Shown: one piece after another, positions 1 through 8,542 of the stretch
How positions within the stretch are numbered: position 1 is the first letter of the stretch
Layout of the letters: every line of letters starts with the position of its first letter
Origin: an uncultured Cryomorphaceae bacterium
GTDB taxonomy: Bacteria > Bacteroidota > Bacteroidia > Flavobacteriales > Schleiferiaceae
Assembly (NCBI GenBank): GCA_913009655.1
Contig: CAJVWI010000002.1
Location: 62,001-126,000, forward strand
Direction of reading: 5' to 3'
DNA: 64,000 nucleotides
The notes under the pieces: model-generated
What the model was told of the DNA's origin: nothing
Databases searched by the model: none
The model's input: the letters and a program-made list of their open reading frames with translations, nothing else
Made by a program: the position numbers and the translations under genes

Positions 1-1439
1 AAATATTAATGCAGAATAATGATGTTCTTTTATTAGATGAACCAACAAATCATTTAGATATCGAGTCCATAATGTGGTTAGAGCAATTTCTTGCAGATAG
101 CCCGCAAGCCATTATTCTTGTTTCACATGATAGAACATTTCTCAATAATGCAACTACTAGAACACTGGAGATTGTTCTAGGTAAAAGTTATGATTTCCCA
201 TGTCCTTATTATAAATACTTAAGTCTTAGAGAAGAAATTCGAGAAAAACAAAGGCAAGCAAAAGCCAACCAAGAAAAAGAAATAAAACAGACAGAAGAAC
301 TAATAGAGCGATTTCGATACAAAGCTTCCAAAGCATCATTTGCTCAAAGTTTAATAAAAAAATTAGATAAAATCGACCGTATCGATGTAGATGAAGAAGA
401 CACACGTAACATGAGATTCAAGTTTCCACCAGCTCCCCGTTCTGGAAAAGTTGTCGCAAAACTCGTTAATATTCACAAGCATTACGGATCAAAGCACGTT
501 CTTAAAGGTTTTGATATGGAAATCGTTAGAGGTCAAAAGATAGCTTTTGTCGGACAAAATGGTCAAGGTAAATCAACACTTGTCAAAGTTCTTGCGGAAA
601 ATTTAGACTTTATCGGCTCCATTGATTTAGGACACCAAATCGCATTAGGTTATTATGCGCAAAATCAGGCTGAAGCTTTAGATGGATCTAAAACTGTTCT
701 GGAAACAATTGAAGATTCTGCCCCGGAAGAAATGCGCAGTTCTGCTCGAAAAATGCTAGGTAATTTTATGTTTACCGGAGATAATGTTGGTAAGAAGGTG
801 TCCGTTCTCTCCGGTGGAGAAAGAGGTCGGCTTGCATTATGTCAATTGATGCTAAATCCTATTAATTTTTTAATTCTGGATGAGCCAACAAATCACTTAG
901 ATATGCAAGCTAAAGATGTATTAAAACAATCTTTAGCAAACTATGACGGAACCTTAATTGTAGTCTCTCACGATAGAGAATTTTTATCTGATTTAGCTGA
1001 TATAACCTATGAATTTAAAGATGGTAAAATTAGACAGCATTTGGGTGGTATCGAATATTTCCTTGATCAGAAAAAAATGCAGAATATGCGACAAGTTGAA
1101 TTAGGGCTAAAAGAAAAGCCAGTTTCAAAATCAGGGCAAAAAATCAAAAATAAACGAGAATCGCAAAATGAACTTAAGAGAATTGAGAAAGATCTAAAAA
1201 ATGCGGAAAAATTAGAAAAAAATGCTCAAAATATATATGAAGATTTTCAAAAGGAACTAGATTCTCTAGAAAATATTTTGTCAAACCCTATAGAATTTAA
1301 AAAGATGTCTGAGGATCCAGATTTTTATATGAATTATGAGCAGCTCAAAAAGAAATTAGATGATTCTTTCATAGCTTGGGAGAGAGCAGTCGAAAAAAGT
1401 TCTTCTCTTCAAAAGGGATTGGCGAAAATAGAAGCGTAA
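1..1439 (+). CDS. ABC-F family ATPase (5'-truncated by window edge)
   Basis: Soluble ABC-F ATPase, a family whose members act on the ribosome (translation factors or antibiotic-protection proteins). The window opens inside the first ABC domain: the frame is open from base 3 and the first recognisable element is the Walker B stretch LLLDEPTNHLD, so the ATG at base 9 is internal and the real start lies upstream. About 100 residues of inter-domain linker follow. The second ABC domain has Walker A GQNGQGKST, signature LSGGE and a second LDEPTNHLD. The last 90 residues are charged and look coiled-coil, as in Uup/YdiF-type members. No membrane segments are present, so it is not a transporter. The next gene starts 9 bases after the stop. 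Family assignment is sure; the exact subfamily is not. Confidence 0.93.
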   Translation, partial: ILMQNNDVLLLDEPTNHLDIESIMWLEQFLADSPQAIILVSHDRTFLNNATTRTLEIVLGKSYDFPCPYYKYLSLREEIREKQRQAKANQEKEIKQTEELIERFRYKASKASFAQSLIKKLDKIDRIDVDEEDTRNMRFKFPPAPRSGKVVAKLVNIHKHYGSKHVLKGFDMEIVRGQKIAFVGQNGQGKSTLVKVLAENLDFIGSIDLGHQIALGYYAQNQAEALDGSKTVLETIEDSAPEEMRSSARKMLGNFMFTGDNVGKKVSVLSGGERGRLALCQLMLNPINFLILDEPTNHLDMQAKDVLKQSLANYDGTLIVVSHDREFLSDLADITYEFKDGKIRQHLGGIEYFLDQKKMQNMRQVELGLKEKPVSKSGQKIKNKRESQNELKRIEKDLKNAEKLEKNAQNIYEDFQKELDSLENILSNPIEFKKMSEDPDFYMNYEQLKKKLDDSFIAWERAVEKSSSLQKGLAKIEA

Positions 1440-1448
1440 CTTGATGAG

Positions 1449-3044
1449 ATGAAAAAACTGTTTCAACTTGTTTTAACATTTTTTACTTCATTGACGATAA
1501 TGTCCCAGACTGCATCAGATACAAAACTCGTAGTGTCTATTGTGGTTGATCAAATGCGTGCGGATTATTTAACTCGGTACTCGCACCTTTATGAAGGCGG
1601 GTTTAAAACGCTACTCGAAGATGGTGAGGTATTTTGGAATGCTCATCATACACATGTCCCAACTTATACAGCTCCAGGTCACGCAAGTATTTACACTGGT
1701 ACAGATCCTCGTTTTCATGGCATTATTGGAAATAATTGGTATGTTCCAAGTATAGGCAAGACAACTTATTGTTTGGAAGATCTGGATGTATCACCAATTG
1801 GAACTTCATCTAAATATGCCAAAAGAAGTCCAAAAAATATTCATAGTACAACTTGGACAGATGAACTAGAGTGGGCCAGTAATAAAAAATCTAAAATATT
1901 TGCATTTTCTTTAAAAGATCGTGGTGCAATTTGTGCCGCAGGTCATTACGGAGATGCAGCGTTCTGGTTAGGTAAATCAGGATTTATATCAAGTAGCCAT
2001 TATATGTCATCATTACCCAAATGGCTTATCAATTTTAATCAGAAAAATAGTCTTGAATCATATATGAATGGCAAATGGGACTACTTAATAGATAAAAATA
2101 ATTATCCGGAGATACACTCGACAGCATTTGAACGCATTCCATCAGGAGCTAGAAAGGCTGATTTCCCTTATGATTTATCCTTACTTTTTAATGCCGACAC
2201 CTCGGGTATTGAGGCATTTAAAACCACACCTAAGGGTAATCAAATATTATTAGATGTCGCTCTAGAGACACTGAAAAAAGAAAAATTAGGAATACATAAG
2301 AATCGCTTCCCAGATGTTTTAGCTATTAGTTTTTCTGCTACAGATTATATAGGTCATGGCACAGGTATAAGGTCTCATGAGACAATGGATATGTATTTAC
2401 GTTTAGATCGGCAGCTTGACACATTATTTGAATACCTAAATAAAAATATTGGTAAAGATAATTTTATCGTTATTCTAACTGCAGATCATGGTGCTTCGGA
2501 CAATCCCAGTCAAGCCAAATTAGACGGCATGCCAGTTGATTGGATGGCACCCGCAGACTTAGAATCAGAGTTTAGAGAATTAATTACAGCTGCTGGAGTA
2601 CCTTCTGAATTCATATTGAATTTTTCTAATGAACAAGTTTATATTCAAGAAAATGACAGTCTCGAAAGTATTCAAAAAATTGTTCGTAATGCATTATTAA
2701 AGCATCCAGCAATCGCGGAATCCTGGACAAAAGACGAAATACGAGAAGCTTCAGAACCTTTTGCACTAATGCGTAAAAATGGTTCTGATAAAAGAAGTGG
2801 ACAAGTATTTTATTCACTTTATCCTGGTTCAATAGCTTATTACAAAACAGGCACCACTCATGGTTCAGGATATACATATGATACACATGTGCCTATTATT
2901 TTTTTTGGAGGAATATTTCACTCTCCAGAAAATCATAATGAAAGAATTAATGTCAAAGATATAGCCCCCACACTTAGTCATATTCTAAAGATCGCTCAAC
3001 CGAGCGCCTCTAATGGAAAAATTTTACCTTTAAAATTTAATTAA
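1449..3044 (+). CDS. PafA-like alkaline phosphatase family protein, exported
   Basis: Phosphate-monoester hydrolase of the alkaline phosphatase superfamily, expected in the periplasm. A signal peptide covers about the first 20 residues (MKKLFQLVLTFF, ending near SQT). The nucleophile region reads PTYTAPGHASIYTGT, with Thr in place of Ser as in PafA of Bacteroidota, and is followed by GNNWY, whose Asn contacts phosphate in PafA. SLKDRGAI carries the Lys and Arg that mark PafA-type monoesterases. The metal site is completed by SATDYIGHG and TADHGASDN. At 531 aa the length is normal. The stop precedes the convergent nadE stop by 7 bases. PafA enzymes are known as phosphate-irrepressible; regulation here is not visible. 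The substrate could also be another phosphomonoester. Confidence 0.9.
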   Translation: MKKLFQLVLTFFTSLTIMSQTASDTKLVVSIVVDQMRADYLTRYSHLYEGGFKTLLEDGEVFWNAHHTHVPTYTAPGHASIYTGTDPRFHGIIGNNWYVPSIGKTTYCLEDLDVSPIGTSSKYAKRSPKNIHSTTWTDELEWASNKKSKIFAFSLKDRGAICAAGHYGDAAFWLGKSGFISSSHYMSSLPKWLINFNQKNSLESYMNGKWDYLIDKNNYPEIHSTAFERIPSGARKADFPYDLSLLFNADTSGIEAFKTTPKGNQILLDVALETLKKEKLGIHKNRFPDVLAISFSATDYIGHGTGIRSHETMDMYLRLDRQLDTLFEYLNKNIGKDNFIVILTADHGASDNPSQAKLDGMPVDWMAPADLESEFRELITAAGVPSEFILNFSNEQVYIQENDSLESIQKIVRNALLKHPAIAESWTKDEIREASEPFALMRKNGSDKRSGQVFYSLYPGSIAYYKTGTTHGSGYTYDTHVPIIFFGGIFHSPENHNERINVKDIAPTLSHILKIAQPSASNGKILPLKFN

Positions 3045-3051
3045 TTAAATT

Positions 3052-3879
3052 CTATTCCCCTATTCTGCAAGATTCAGGGATTTTACAAACAGGAATAGGT
3101 GACATCTTATGACTATTTGATCGATGAAATTCAATAAAAAGAAGCAATACCTCTTTTTCTCTCTTTTTAAGATTACTCTCTAAAATATTATTTACACCAT
3201 CCGTTAAAGGGTTCCAATCCCTCTCGAGAATCCATTTCATGGCCATCTCAAGCTCTGGGTAAGTTGCTCCAATTTGATCCTCATCATTTCTTTCATCTTT
3301 CCATAAACCATCTGTGGGGGCTGCATCTAAAATATTTTGAGAAACCCCTTTATATTTTGCTAATTCGAATACTTCTGATTTATACAAATCAGCAATTGGA
3401 CTAATATCTACACCTCCATCTCCATATTTCGTATAAAACCCAACTCCGAAATCTTCAATTTTATTTCCAGTTCCAACAACAAGTAAATTATGATTTTGAC
3501 CATATGCATATAAAGATGTCATTCGGATTCTAGCGCGAGCATTTGCGAGTGAAAGATCCGTATTGTCATTTTTACTGAGATTTAATGTTGAGACAAGTGT
3601 ATCAAAAATTAGAGTCAAATCCCTTTGATTCATCTTTACATTACTATAAGCTTCTTTCAAGCTTTTCATATGGTTATATGCTCTCTTAGACTGACTCTTA
3701 ACTTGATGAATTGGTAATTCCAATAAATGAGTTTCAAGTTGAGTTGAAGCGCATAAACAAGATGTCAATGCTGAATCGACACCTCCAGATACTCCAACGA
3801 CAAATCCGTTTACTCCAGAAGATTTCGCATAATCCGATAGCCACTTTACTATATGTTCATCAATTTGTCTTACGTTCAT
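3052..3879 (-). CDS. nadE: NAD(+) synthase
   Basis: Catalyses the last step of NAD synthesis: ATP-dependent amidation of nicotinate adenine dinucleotide. The 275-aa single-domain form lacks the N-terminal nitrilase (glutaminase) domain, so ammonia is the likely nitrogen donor. The PP-loop SGGVDSAL lies near residues 30-40. The motifs GTGNKIEDFG, YGDGGVDISPIADLYKSEV and ATDGLW-like PTDGLW, which bind ATP and deamido-NAD, are all present. It is convergent with the phosphatase gene (7-base gap) and divergent from gldB with only 23 bases between the two start codons. The nadE-gldB-gldC neighbourhood is one I recognise from Flavobacteriia. Confidence 0.95.
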   Translation of the reverse strand: MNVRQIDEHIVKWLSDYAKSSGVNGFVVGVSGGVDSALTSCLCASTQLETHLLELPIHQVKSQSKRAYNHMKSLKEAYSNVKMNQRDLTLIFDTLVSTLNLSKNDNTDLSLANARARIRMTSLYAYGQNHNLLVVGTGNKIEDFGVGFYTKYGDGGVDISPIADLYKSEVFELAKYKGVSQNILDAAPTDGLWKDERNDEDQIGATYPELEMAMKWILERDWNPLTDGVNNILESNLKKREKEVLLLFIEFHRSNSHKMSPIPVCKIPESCRIGE

Positions 3880-3902
3880 TTCTTGATAAGTACTTTTGGG
3901 TA

Positions 3903-4901
3903 ATGTTTAAATTTTTCTCAAAAATAGTATTCTTATTTGGCATAGCCGTCTTGCTAAATTCTTGCCAAGATAATCCATGGGAACAAATCGCTGGTCCCAC
4001 CTCTAAAAATCAAGTAAATATTATTCATTTTTCAGATTCTGTATTAGGTTTAGATTCGATTCATATGTTTAAAAAGCTTGAGCAAATGCAATATCGACAT
4101 CCAGCGATTTTCTTCGAATCGGACAGCTCTTCTAGTTGGAAAAAAAATCTCCTTCCCTATTTATTAGATCCAGAGGTTCAAGCGCTATTTAAAGATGCTT
4201 TAAAGTTCAGGATGCCTCTTGATGACTTTCAATCTAAAATAGATTACGGGGTATCTCAATACAGATTAAGATACCAGGATAGGGCAAAAAAATTTGATAT
4301 TTATACATATATAAGTCGAAATGAAAAATTTTGGATACTTGAAGGCCCAATGCACTTTTTTATTCCATGGGACAGGTACCTCGGAAGTGATCACCCCCTT
4401 TATGCTAGAGAGGCAAAGTATCAAATCTCAAGACATGATTCAGACCAAGTGATAATTGAAGTATTCCGGTCATTAAGTAAGAATCATATTCCAAAAATAA
4501 AAAATAATTCATCATTACTTTCTGGAATGATCAATTCGGGGAAAAGTATATTATTTATTCAGACTTTGTTAGGTGATTCCGAAGCCCAAAAAGCACTAAA
4601 TATGGATGTTATTCAAAATCAATTTATGATTGATAATGAAGTTGCTCTATGGAAAGTGTTATTAAAAAAGAAATGGCTATTTGATAACTCTTTTGATTTA
4701 AAAAGAAAACTTATTGAGCCTGCTCCATTTAGTGCATTTACTACTTCAAATGATCAAATGATACCCGGACAAGCGGGAACTTGGTTTGGTTGGAGAATTC
4801 TTCAAAACTATTGGTCCCAAAACCCAGAACTGGATTTATCCGAAATTATGGCTGACGAAAACGTAAATTTGATTCTTCAAAAATCTGGTTACCGACCTTA
4901 A
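3903..4901 (+). CDS. gldB: gliding motility lipoprotein GldB
   Basis: Lipoprotein required for gliding in Flavobacterium-type bacteria; its biochemical role is unknown. The frame is open further upstream (from 3711), but that part is antisense to nadE. The ATG at 3903 gives a clean lipoprotein signal peptide, MFKFFSKIVFLFGIAVLLNSC, with lipobox LNSC. The C-terminal third carries the GldB-like pattern PAPFSAF, then PGQAGTWFGWRI, and ends with SGYRP. At 332 aa it is close to known GldB. gldC follows after 10 bases, the usual gldBC order. Export and lipidation are inferred from the signal. The identification rests on remembered family motifs and on synteny. Confidence 0.85.
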   Translation: MFKFFSKIVFLFGIAVLLNSCQDNPWEQIAGPTSKNQVNIIHFSDSVLGLDSIHMFKKLEQMQYRHPAIFFESDSSSSWKKNLLPYLLDPEVQALFKDALKFRMPLDDFQSKIDYGVSQYRLRYQDRAKKFDIYTYISRNEKFWILEGPMHFFIPWDRYLGSDHPLYAREAKYQISRHDSDQVIIEVFRSLSKNHIPKIKNNSSLLSGMINSGKSILFIQTLLGDSEAQKALNMDVIQNQFMIDNEVALWKVLLKKKWLFDNSFDLKRKLIEPAPFSAFTTSNDQMIPGQAGTWFGWRILQNYWSQNPELDLSEIMADENVNLILQKSGYRP

Positions 4902-4911
4902 TTATTTTTTC

Positions 4912-5235
4912 ATGAATTCAAAAATAAATCTCGACATTGAACTTGATGTCAACAGAATCCCAAAAAACATAGAATGGTCTGCTCCGGATGGTGGTGTCGA
5001 AAAATCAAGTACCGATGCATTTATGCTATCTGTTTGGGATAGTGAAACTAAAGACACTCTAAGAATTGATCTCTGGACTAAGAATATGATGGTAGATGAC
5101 ATGAAGAAATTCTATCATCAAACTTTACTCGCTATGGCAGATGGTTTTAAACGAGCAACTAATGAAGACGAAATGTCAGAGGATATGCGTGATTTTGCCA
5201 AGTATTTCGCAGAGAAATTGAAACTTATCGGATAA
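4912..5235 (+). CDS. gldC: gliding motility protein GldC
   Basis: Small cytoplasmic protein of 107 aa, with no signal peptide, that assists gliding in Flavobacteria; the mechanism is unknown. Recognised by its family pattern: a short beta-rich N-terminus (INLDIELDVNRIP), the core WSAPDGG, then MLSVWDSE, LRIDLWTKNMMVDDMK and FYHQTLLAMADGF, ending with FAKYFAEKLKL. It sits 10 bases after gldB, so the two are probably cotranscribed. The gene ends 13 bases before the convergent stop of engB, and no clear hairpin separates them. Confidence 0.92.
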   Translation: MNSKINLDIELDVNRIPKNIEWSAPDGGVEKSSTDAFMLSVWDSETKDTLRIDLWTKNMMVDDMKKFYHQTLLAMADGFKRATNEDEMSEDMRDFAKYFAEKLKLIG

Positions 5236-5248
5236 CTGAATTTATCAA

Positions 5249-5923
5249 TTATTCTAAACTTGTTTCAGAATTATTGATTTCTTCCAACAAAAGAGGAGAT
5301 AGTTCCAGTGTCAATTTCCTTATTGATTCAATCAATTCAACTCTACCTAAAGCTGTTTCTGCACTTGTCAAAAACATTGGAGGAATATTCTCCCACTCTT
5401 GAAGCATCTTTCTTTTAAATGCAGCCTGATTCTTACCAAATGCACTACTTGATAATTTATCTAGTTTAGTAAAAACAAGGGAAAACGGTATCCCCCACTC
5501 TCCCAGATTACGGATAAAATCGATATCCTTTTTCTGAGGCTCGAGACGACCATCAATCAAAACAAAAACATTAACTAAGTTTTTTCGATTCTTTAAATAA
5601 TGACTAATCATTTTAGAGAAAATCTCTCGTTGTACTTTGCTGACTTTTGCATAGCCATAACCAGGAAGGTCAACCAAAGACCATAATCCGGCATCCATTG
5701 TAAAATGATTGATAAGTTGTGTTTTTCCAGGTCTACCAGAAATTTTAGCCAATCCAGAGTTGTTGGCTAAACAATTTATTAACGAAGATTTACCAACATT
5801 TGATCTACCGATAAAAGCAAATTCAGGAACTAAAATTTTAGGACATTCAGAAGTGCGAGATGCAGATTTAACAAATTCTGCCTTAATTGGAGGAATTAAT
5901 TTAACAGTAATTTGTTTAGCCAT
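5249..5923 (-). CDS. engB: ribosome biogenesis GTP-binding protein YihA/EngB
   Basis: GTPase of the TrmE-Era-EngA-YihA-Septin-like group, needed for large ribosomal subunit assembly. G1 is GRSNVGKSSL, G2 falls around GRPGKTQ, G3 is DLPGYG, G4 is TKLDK and G5 is in TSAE. I chose the ATG at 5923 (protein starting MAKQITVKL, 224 aa). The open frame extends 19 codons upstream, but that stretch lies inside the preceding gene and does not match the family N-terminus. With this start the gene overlaps the 3' end of the upstream alpha/beta hydrolase by 28 bases, suggesting cotranscription. Confidence 0.93.
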   Translation of the reverse strand: MAKQITVKLIPPIKAEFVKSASRTSECPKILVPEFAFIGRSNVGKSSLINCLANNSGLAKISGRPGKTQLINHFTMDAGLWSLVDLPGYGYAKVSKVQREIFSKMISHYLKNRKNLVNVFVLIDGRLEPQKKDIDFIRNLGEWGIPFSLVFTKLDKLSSSAFGKNQAAFKRKMLQEWENIPPMFLTSAETALGRVELIESIRKLTLELSPLLLEEINNSETSLE

Positions 5924-6660
5924 TCTTGAATTATTGAATTGAATTCTTCTGGACGCTCCATCATAGCTGCATGTCCACATTCATCAATCCAATACAATTC
6001 AGAATTTGGCATGAGGTCATTAAATTTATCAGCAACTTCTGGCGGTGTCACTTCATCTTGTCTACCCCAAACTATACATGTAGGCACGTTAAATTCTTTG
6101 ATGTCATTAGACATATTGTGCCTGATAGCACTTTTAGAAATAGCTAAAGTCTTAATTGCCTTATTCCGGTCATTGACAGTCGCAAACACCTCATCAATTA
6201 ATTCTTCAGTAGCAACCTCTTTTACATAAAAGACGTCCCTAATACGATCTGCGATATAATCTCTATCACCACGTCTTGGGTAAGAGTTTCCCATTGCAGA
6301 CTCATATAATCCGGAACTCCCTGCTAGAATAAGACCCTGAACATTATCCGGATATAATTTTTGCATCATCAAAGCAATGTGACCCCCAAGAGAATTCCCG
6401 ACTAGGAAAGCCTTCTCATATCCCATATGATCCATGAAAGATTTCACGAATCGTGTCAAGTTTTTTACGTTAGTTGTCACCAAAGGCATACTGTAAAGAG
6501 GCAATGCTGGAACAGTAGCTTGATATCCAGCCTTTGCAAAATAATCAACTTGAGCATCGAAGTTACCCAAAGTGCCCATCAAACCGTGAAGAAAAATAAT
6601 TGGAGTACCATCACCGGAAATCTTAAACTCAAATTCTCCTTCCTTTCTATATTCTGGCAT
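5896..6660 (-). CDS. alpha/beta fold hydrolase
   Basis: Soluble hydrolase of the alpha/beta fold. The oxyanion region is FLHGLMGTLGNF, the nucleophile elbow GNSLGG supplies Ser, the acid is Asp in WGRQDEVTP, and the catalytic His is in CGHAAMMERPEEF. At 254 aa without a signal peptide it is probably cytoplasmic. The substrate cannot be named; the closest type is the esterase/carboxylic-ester hydrolase group often found beside engB and mraZ in Bacteroidota. It starts 190 bases from the divergent mraZ, so the promoter region is shared with the dcw operon. Confidence 0.88.
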   Translation of the reverse strand: MPEYRKEGEFEFKISGDGTPIIFLHGLMGTLGNFDAQVDYFAKAGYQATVPALPLYSMPLVTTNVKNLTRFVKSFMDHMGYEKAFLVGNSLGGHIALMMQKLYPDNVQGLILAGSSGLYESAMGNSYPRRGDRDYIADRIRDVFYVKEVATEELIDEVFATVNDRNKAIKTLAISKSAIRHNMSNDIKEFNVPTCIVWGRQDEVTPPEVADKFNDLMPNSELYWIDECGHAAMMERPEEFNSIIQEWLNKLLLN

Positions 6661-6786
6661 ATTAAATTAAATTTTAAAACTCAATTACGAGCAAATATAG
6701 GCATTCCGAAGACCACAGCTGTCTTGTTTTAAATCTATACTCATGTAGGTGCAATTTTAATAATCAACAAAAGTTATCAACTTTTG

Positions 6787-6827
6787 TGGGTATTTGTGGG
6801 AAATAGTGGAAGAAATTGGTATTTTTG
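6787..6827 (+). promoter_or_regulatory. MraZ-type direct repeats and putative promoter of the dcw operon
   Basis: Three repeats start at 6787 (TGGGT), 6797 (TGGGA) and 6807 (TGGAA), exactly 10 bases apart with 5-base spacers. MraZ is known to bind TGGGN repeats with this spacing upstream of mraZ. A -7 element of the Bacteroidota type, TATTTTTG (consensus TAnnTTTG), lies at 6820-6827, 24 bases before the mraZ ATG. A TTTG at 6793-6796 could serve as the -33 element, though its 23-base spacing is longer than usual. The repeats therefore overlap the promoter, which fits autorepression. The third repeat deviates from TGGG. Confidence 0.65.
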
Positions 6828-6850
6828 ATACAAGGATATAATAGTCGAGA

Positions 6851-7315
6851 ATGGAATTACTAGGTGTATATGAATGCAAGATGGATGCTAAAGGGCGTGT
6901 CACTGTTCCGTCTAGTCTGAAAAAACAGTTAATACCTATTGGAGCTGCTGGGTTTATTTTAAAAAGAAGCGTGTTTAGTAAATGCTTGGAACTTCATACT
7001 CAGAAAGAGTGGATTGATTTAAGTAACTCAATAAAAAAATTAAACCGATTTGTACAAAAAAATAATGAATTTATTAGAATATTTCATGCTGGTATAAAAC
7101 AAGTCGAAATGGACTCTGCGGGGCGCATTTTGATTTCAAAAGACTTAATAAATTTCGCAAATCTCAAAAATACCATTGTTTTTAGCGCTACTCCTTTTGG
7201 ACTTGAAATTTGGAATCAATCAGATTATGAAAAAGCTGTTAGTGTTGATAACACTGATTTTGCGAAGCTAACAGAGGAAGTAATGGGAGAACCAAACTCT
7301 GATGTCATATCATAA
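6851..7315 (+). CDS. mraZ: division/cell wall cluster transcriptional regulator MraZ
   Basis: DNA-binding protein of the AbrB/SpoVT fold and first gene of the dcw cluster; it represses its own operon in studied bacteria. Two tandem half-domains are visible. The first contains YECKMDAKGRVTVPSSL (residues about 7-24) and the second EMDSAGRILISKDLI (about 85-100), each with the conserved D-x-x-G-R turn. At 154 aa the length is normal. The gene overlaps rsmH by 14 bases. The TGGGN repeats just upstream are its likely operator. Confidence 0.96.
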   Translation: MELLGVYECKMDAKGRVTVPSSLKKQLIPIGAAGFILKRSVFSKCLELHTQKEWIDLSNSIKKLNRFVQKNNEFIRIFHAGIKQVEMDSAGRILISKDLINFANLKNTIVFSATPFGLEIWNQSDYEKAVSVDNTDFAKLTEEVMGEPNSDVIS

Positions 7316-8207
7316 CCCGGTCCTTTTAAAAGAGTCAATCGATCTTCTTTCGATCAATCCCGATGGGATTTATATAGACACAACATTTGGGGGAGGTGGT
7401 CATAGTAAATCTATACTAAAGCAATTAAGTCCAAAAGGAAGACTATTTGGATTTGACCAAGATCCCGATGCCCTAGAAAATAAATTAGAAGATGAGAGAT
7501 TTACTTTAATCCCACATAATTTCGAACATCTCCGGCGATTTCTAAAGCTTCATAATGTAGAGAAAGCAGATGGAATATTAGCGGATCTTGGGGTTAGCTC
7601 GCATCAATTTGATATCGAAAAGCGAGGATTTTCGATTCGTGGCAATGGACCATTAGATATGAGAATGAATCCAATGGCAGGTCAATCCGCAGCAGAATGG
7701 CTTTCGGAAATAGACGAGTATTCATTAATACATGCACTTGCGACTTACGGAGAAGTAAGTCGACCAAAAAAATTAGCTCAAATCATATTGAATGCTCAAA
7801 ATCAATCACCAATTTTAACTACTAGAGAATTATTAGATATCATAGAACCTCATGGGAAAAAAGGAGAAAAGGTTTTTGCTAAAGTTTTTCAAGCAATACG
7901 AATATCTGTAAATCGAGAGCTTGAAGTATTGGAAAAATTACTTGAGGAAGGTAAAGATTTGCTCTCAACTGGAGGTCGATTTGTGATTATTTCTTACCAC
8001 AGTCTTGAAGACAGAAGGGTTAAATTATATTTTAGAGAAGGCAAACTCAAAGGAGAAGCTGAAAGAGACGAATATGGCAACCGTCTGACTCCATTTAAAC
8101 TCATCACAAGAAAACCAATAGCCCCAGGAGACGAAGAGATATTAAACAATCCCCGTTCGCGTTCAGCAAAATTACGTGCTGCGGAAAAAAAGGAATTGAC
8201 AACATGA
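7302..8207 (+). CDS. rsmH: 16S rRNA (cytosine(1402)-N(4))-methyltransferase
   Basis: SAM-dependent methyltransferase that modifies C1402 in the ribosomal P-site (formerly MraW). The N-terminus YHNPVLLKESIDLL is typical. The SAM-binding loop is DTTFGGGGHS, followed by FGFDQDPDA and the motif ADLGVSSHQFD. Near the C-terminus RFVIISYHSLEDR and NNPRSRSAKLRAAE close the family pattern. At 301 aa it is complete. The start overlaps mraZ by 14 bases and the stop overlaps ftsL in an ATGA, consistent with translational coupling. Confidence 0.97.
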   Translation: MSYHNPVLLKESIDLLSINPDGIYIDTTFGGGGHSKSILKQLSPKGRLFGFDQDPDALENKLEDERFTLIPHNFEHLRRFLKLHNVEKADGILADLGVSSHQFDIEKRGFSIRGNGPLDMRMNPMAGQSAAEWLSEIDEYSLIHALATYGEVSRPKKLAQIILNAQNQSPILTTRELLDIIEPHGKKGEKVFAKVFQAIRISVNRELEVLEKLLEEGKDLLSTGGRFVIISYHSLEDRRVKLYFREGKLKGEAERDEYGNRLTPFKLITRKPIAPGDEEILNNPRSRSAKLRAAEKKELTT

Positions 8208-8542
8208 AATTCCTAAATCAAAGGCGTATTGGAGCCCTGAAGGAAATACTGAGGGGCAGTTTCTTTGGTCACCCAATAATATTAAAAAATCTACCTTTTG
8301 TTCTTTATGCAACTTCATTAGCTCTTATTCAAATATGGGCCGCTCACAGAGCTGAGTCAAATGTCCGGACCATATCTAAAATGACCGTTCAGATAAATGA
8401 GCTAGAAAGTCAATATTTAGAGTCAAAAGCTAAACTCATGAAAATGGGACAAGAATCATCGGTTCAATTACGCGCAGAGAAGCTTGGGCTGATAGCTATG
8501 AGTCAAGCTCCAATATCAATTAAAAAGCCTGATGATGAATAG
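8204..8542 (+). CDS. ftsL: FtsL-like cell division protein
   Basis: Small bitopic membrane protein of 112 aa in the FtsL position of the dcw cluster. A single membrane span lies near residues 28-45 (FVLYATSLALIQIWAA), followed by a periplasmic coiled coil (TVQINELESQYLESKAKL) and a short tail. FtsL works with FtsQ/DivIB and FtsB in the divisome to activate FtsWI. Sequence conservation in this family is weak, so the call rests on topology and position between rsmH and ftsI. ATGA overlap with rsmH, and 11 bases of overlap with ftsI. Confidence 0.8.
   Translation: MKFLNQRRIGALKEILRGSFFGHPIILKNLPFVLYATSLALIQIWAAHRAESNVRTISKMTVQINELESQYLESKAKLMKMGQESSVQLRAEKLGLIAMSQAPISIKKPDDE

Noticed and set aside
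3711-3902. Upstream extension of the gldB frame over the 5' end of nadE
   Set aside because: It is antisense to a well-conserved gene and lacks any family match; the ATG at 3903 gives a proper lipoprotein signal with lipobox.
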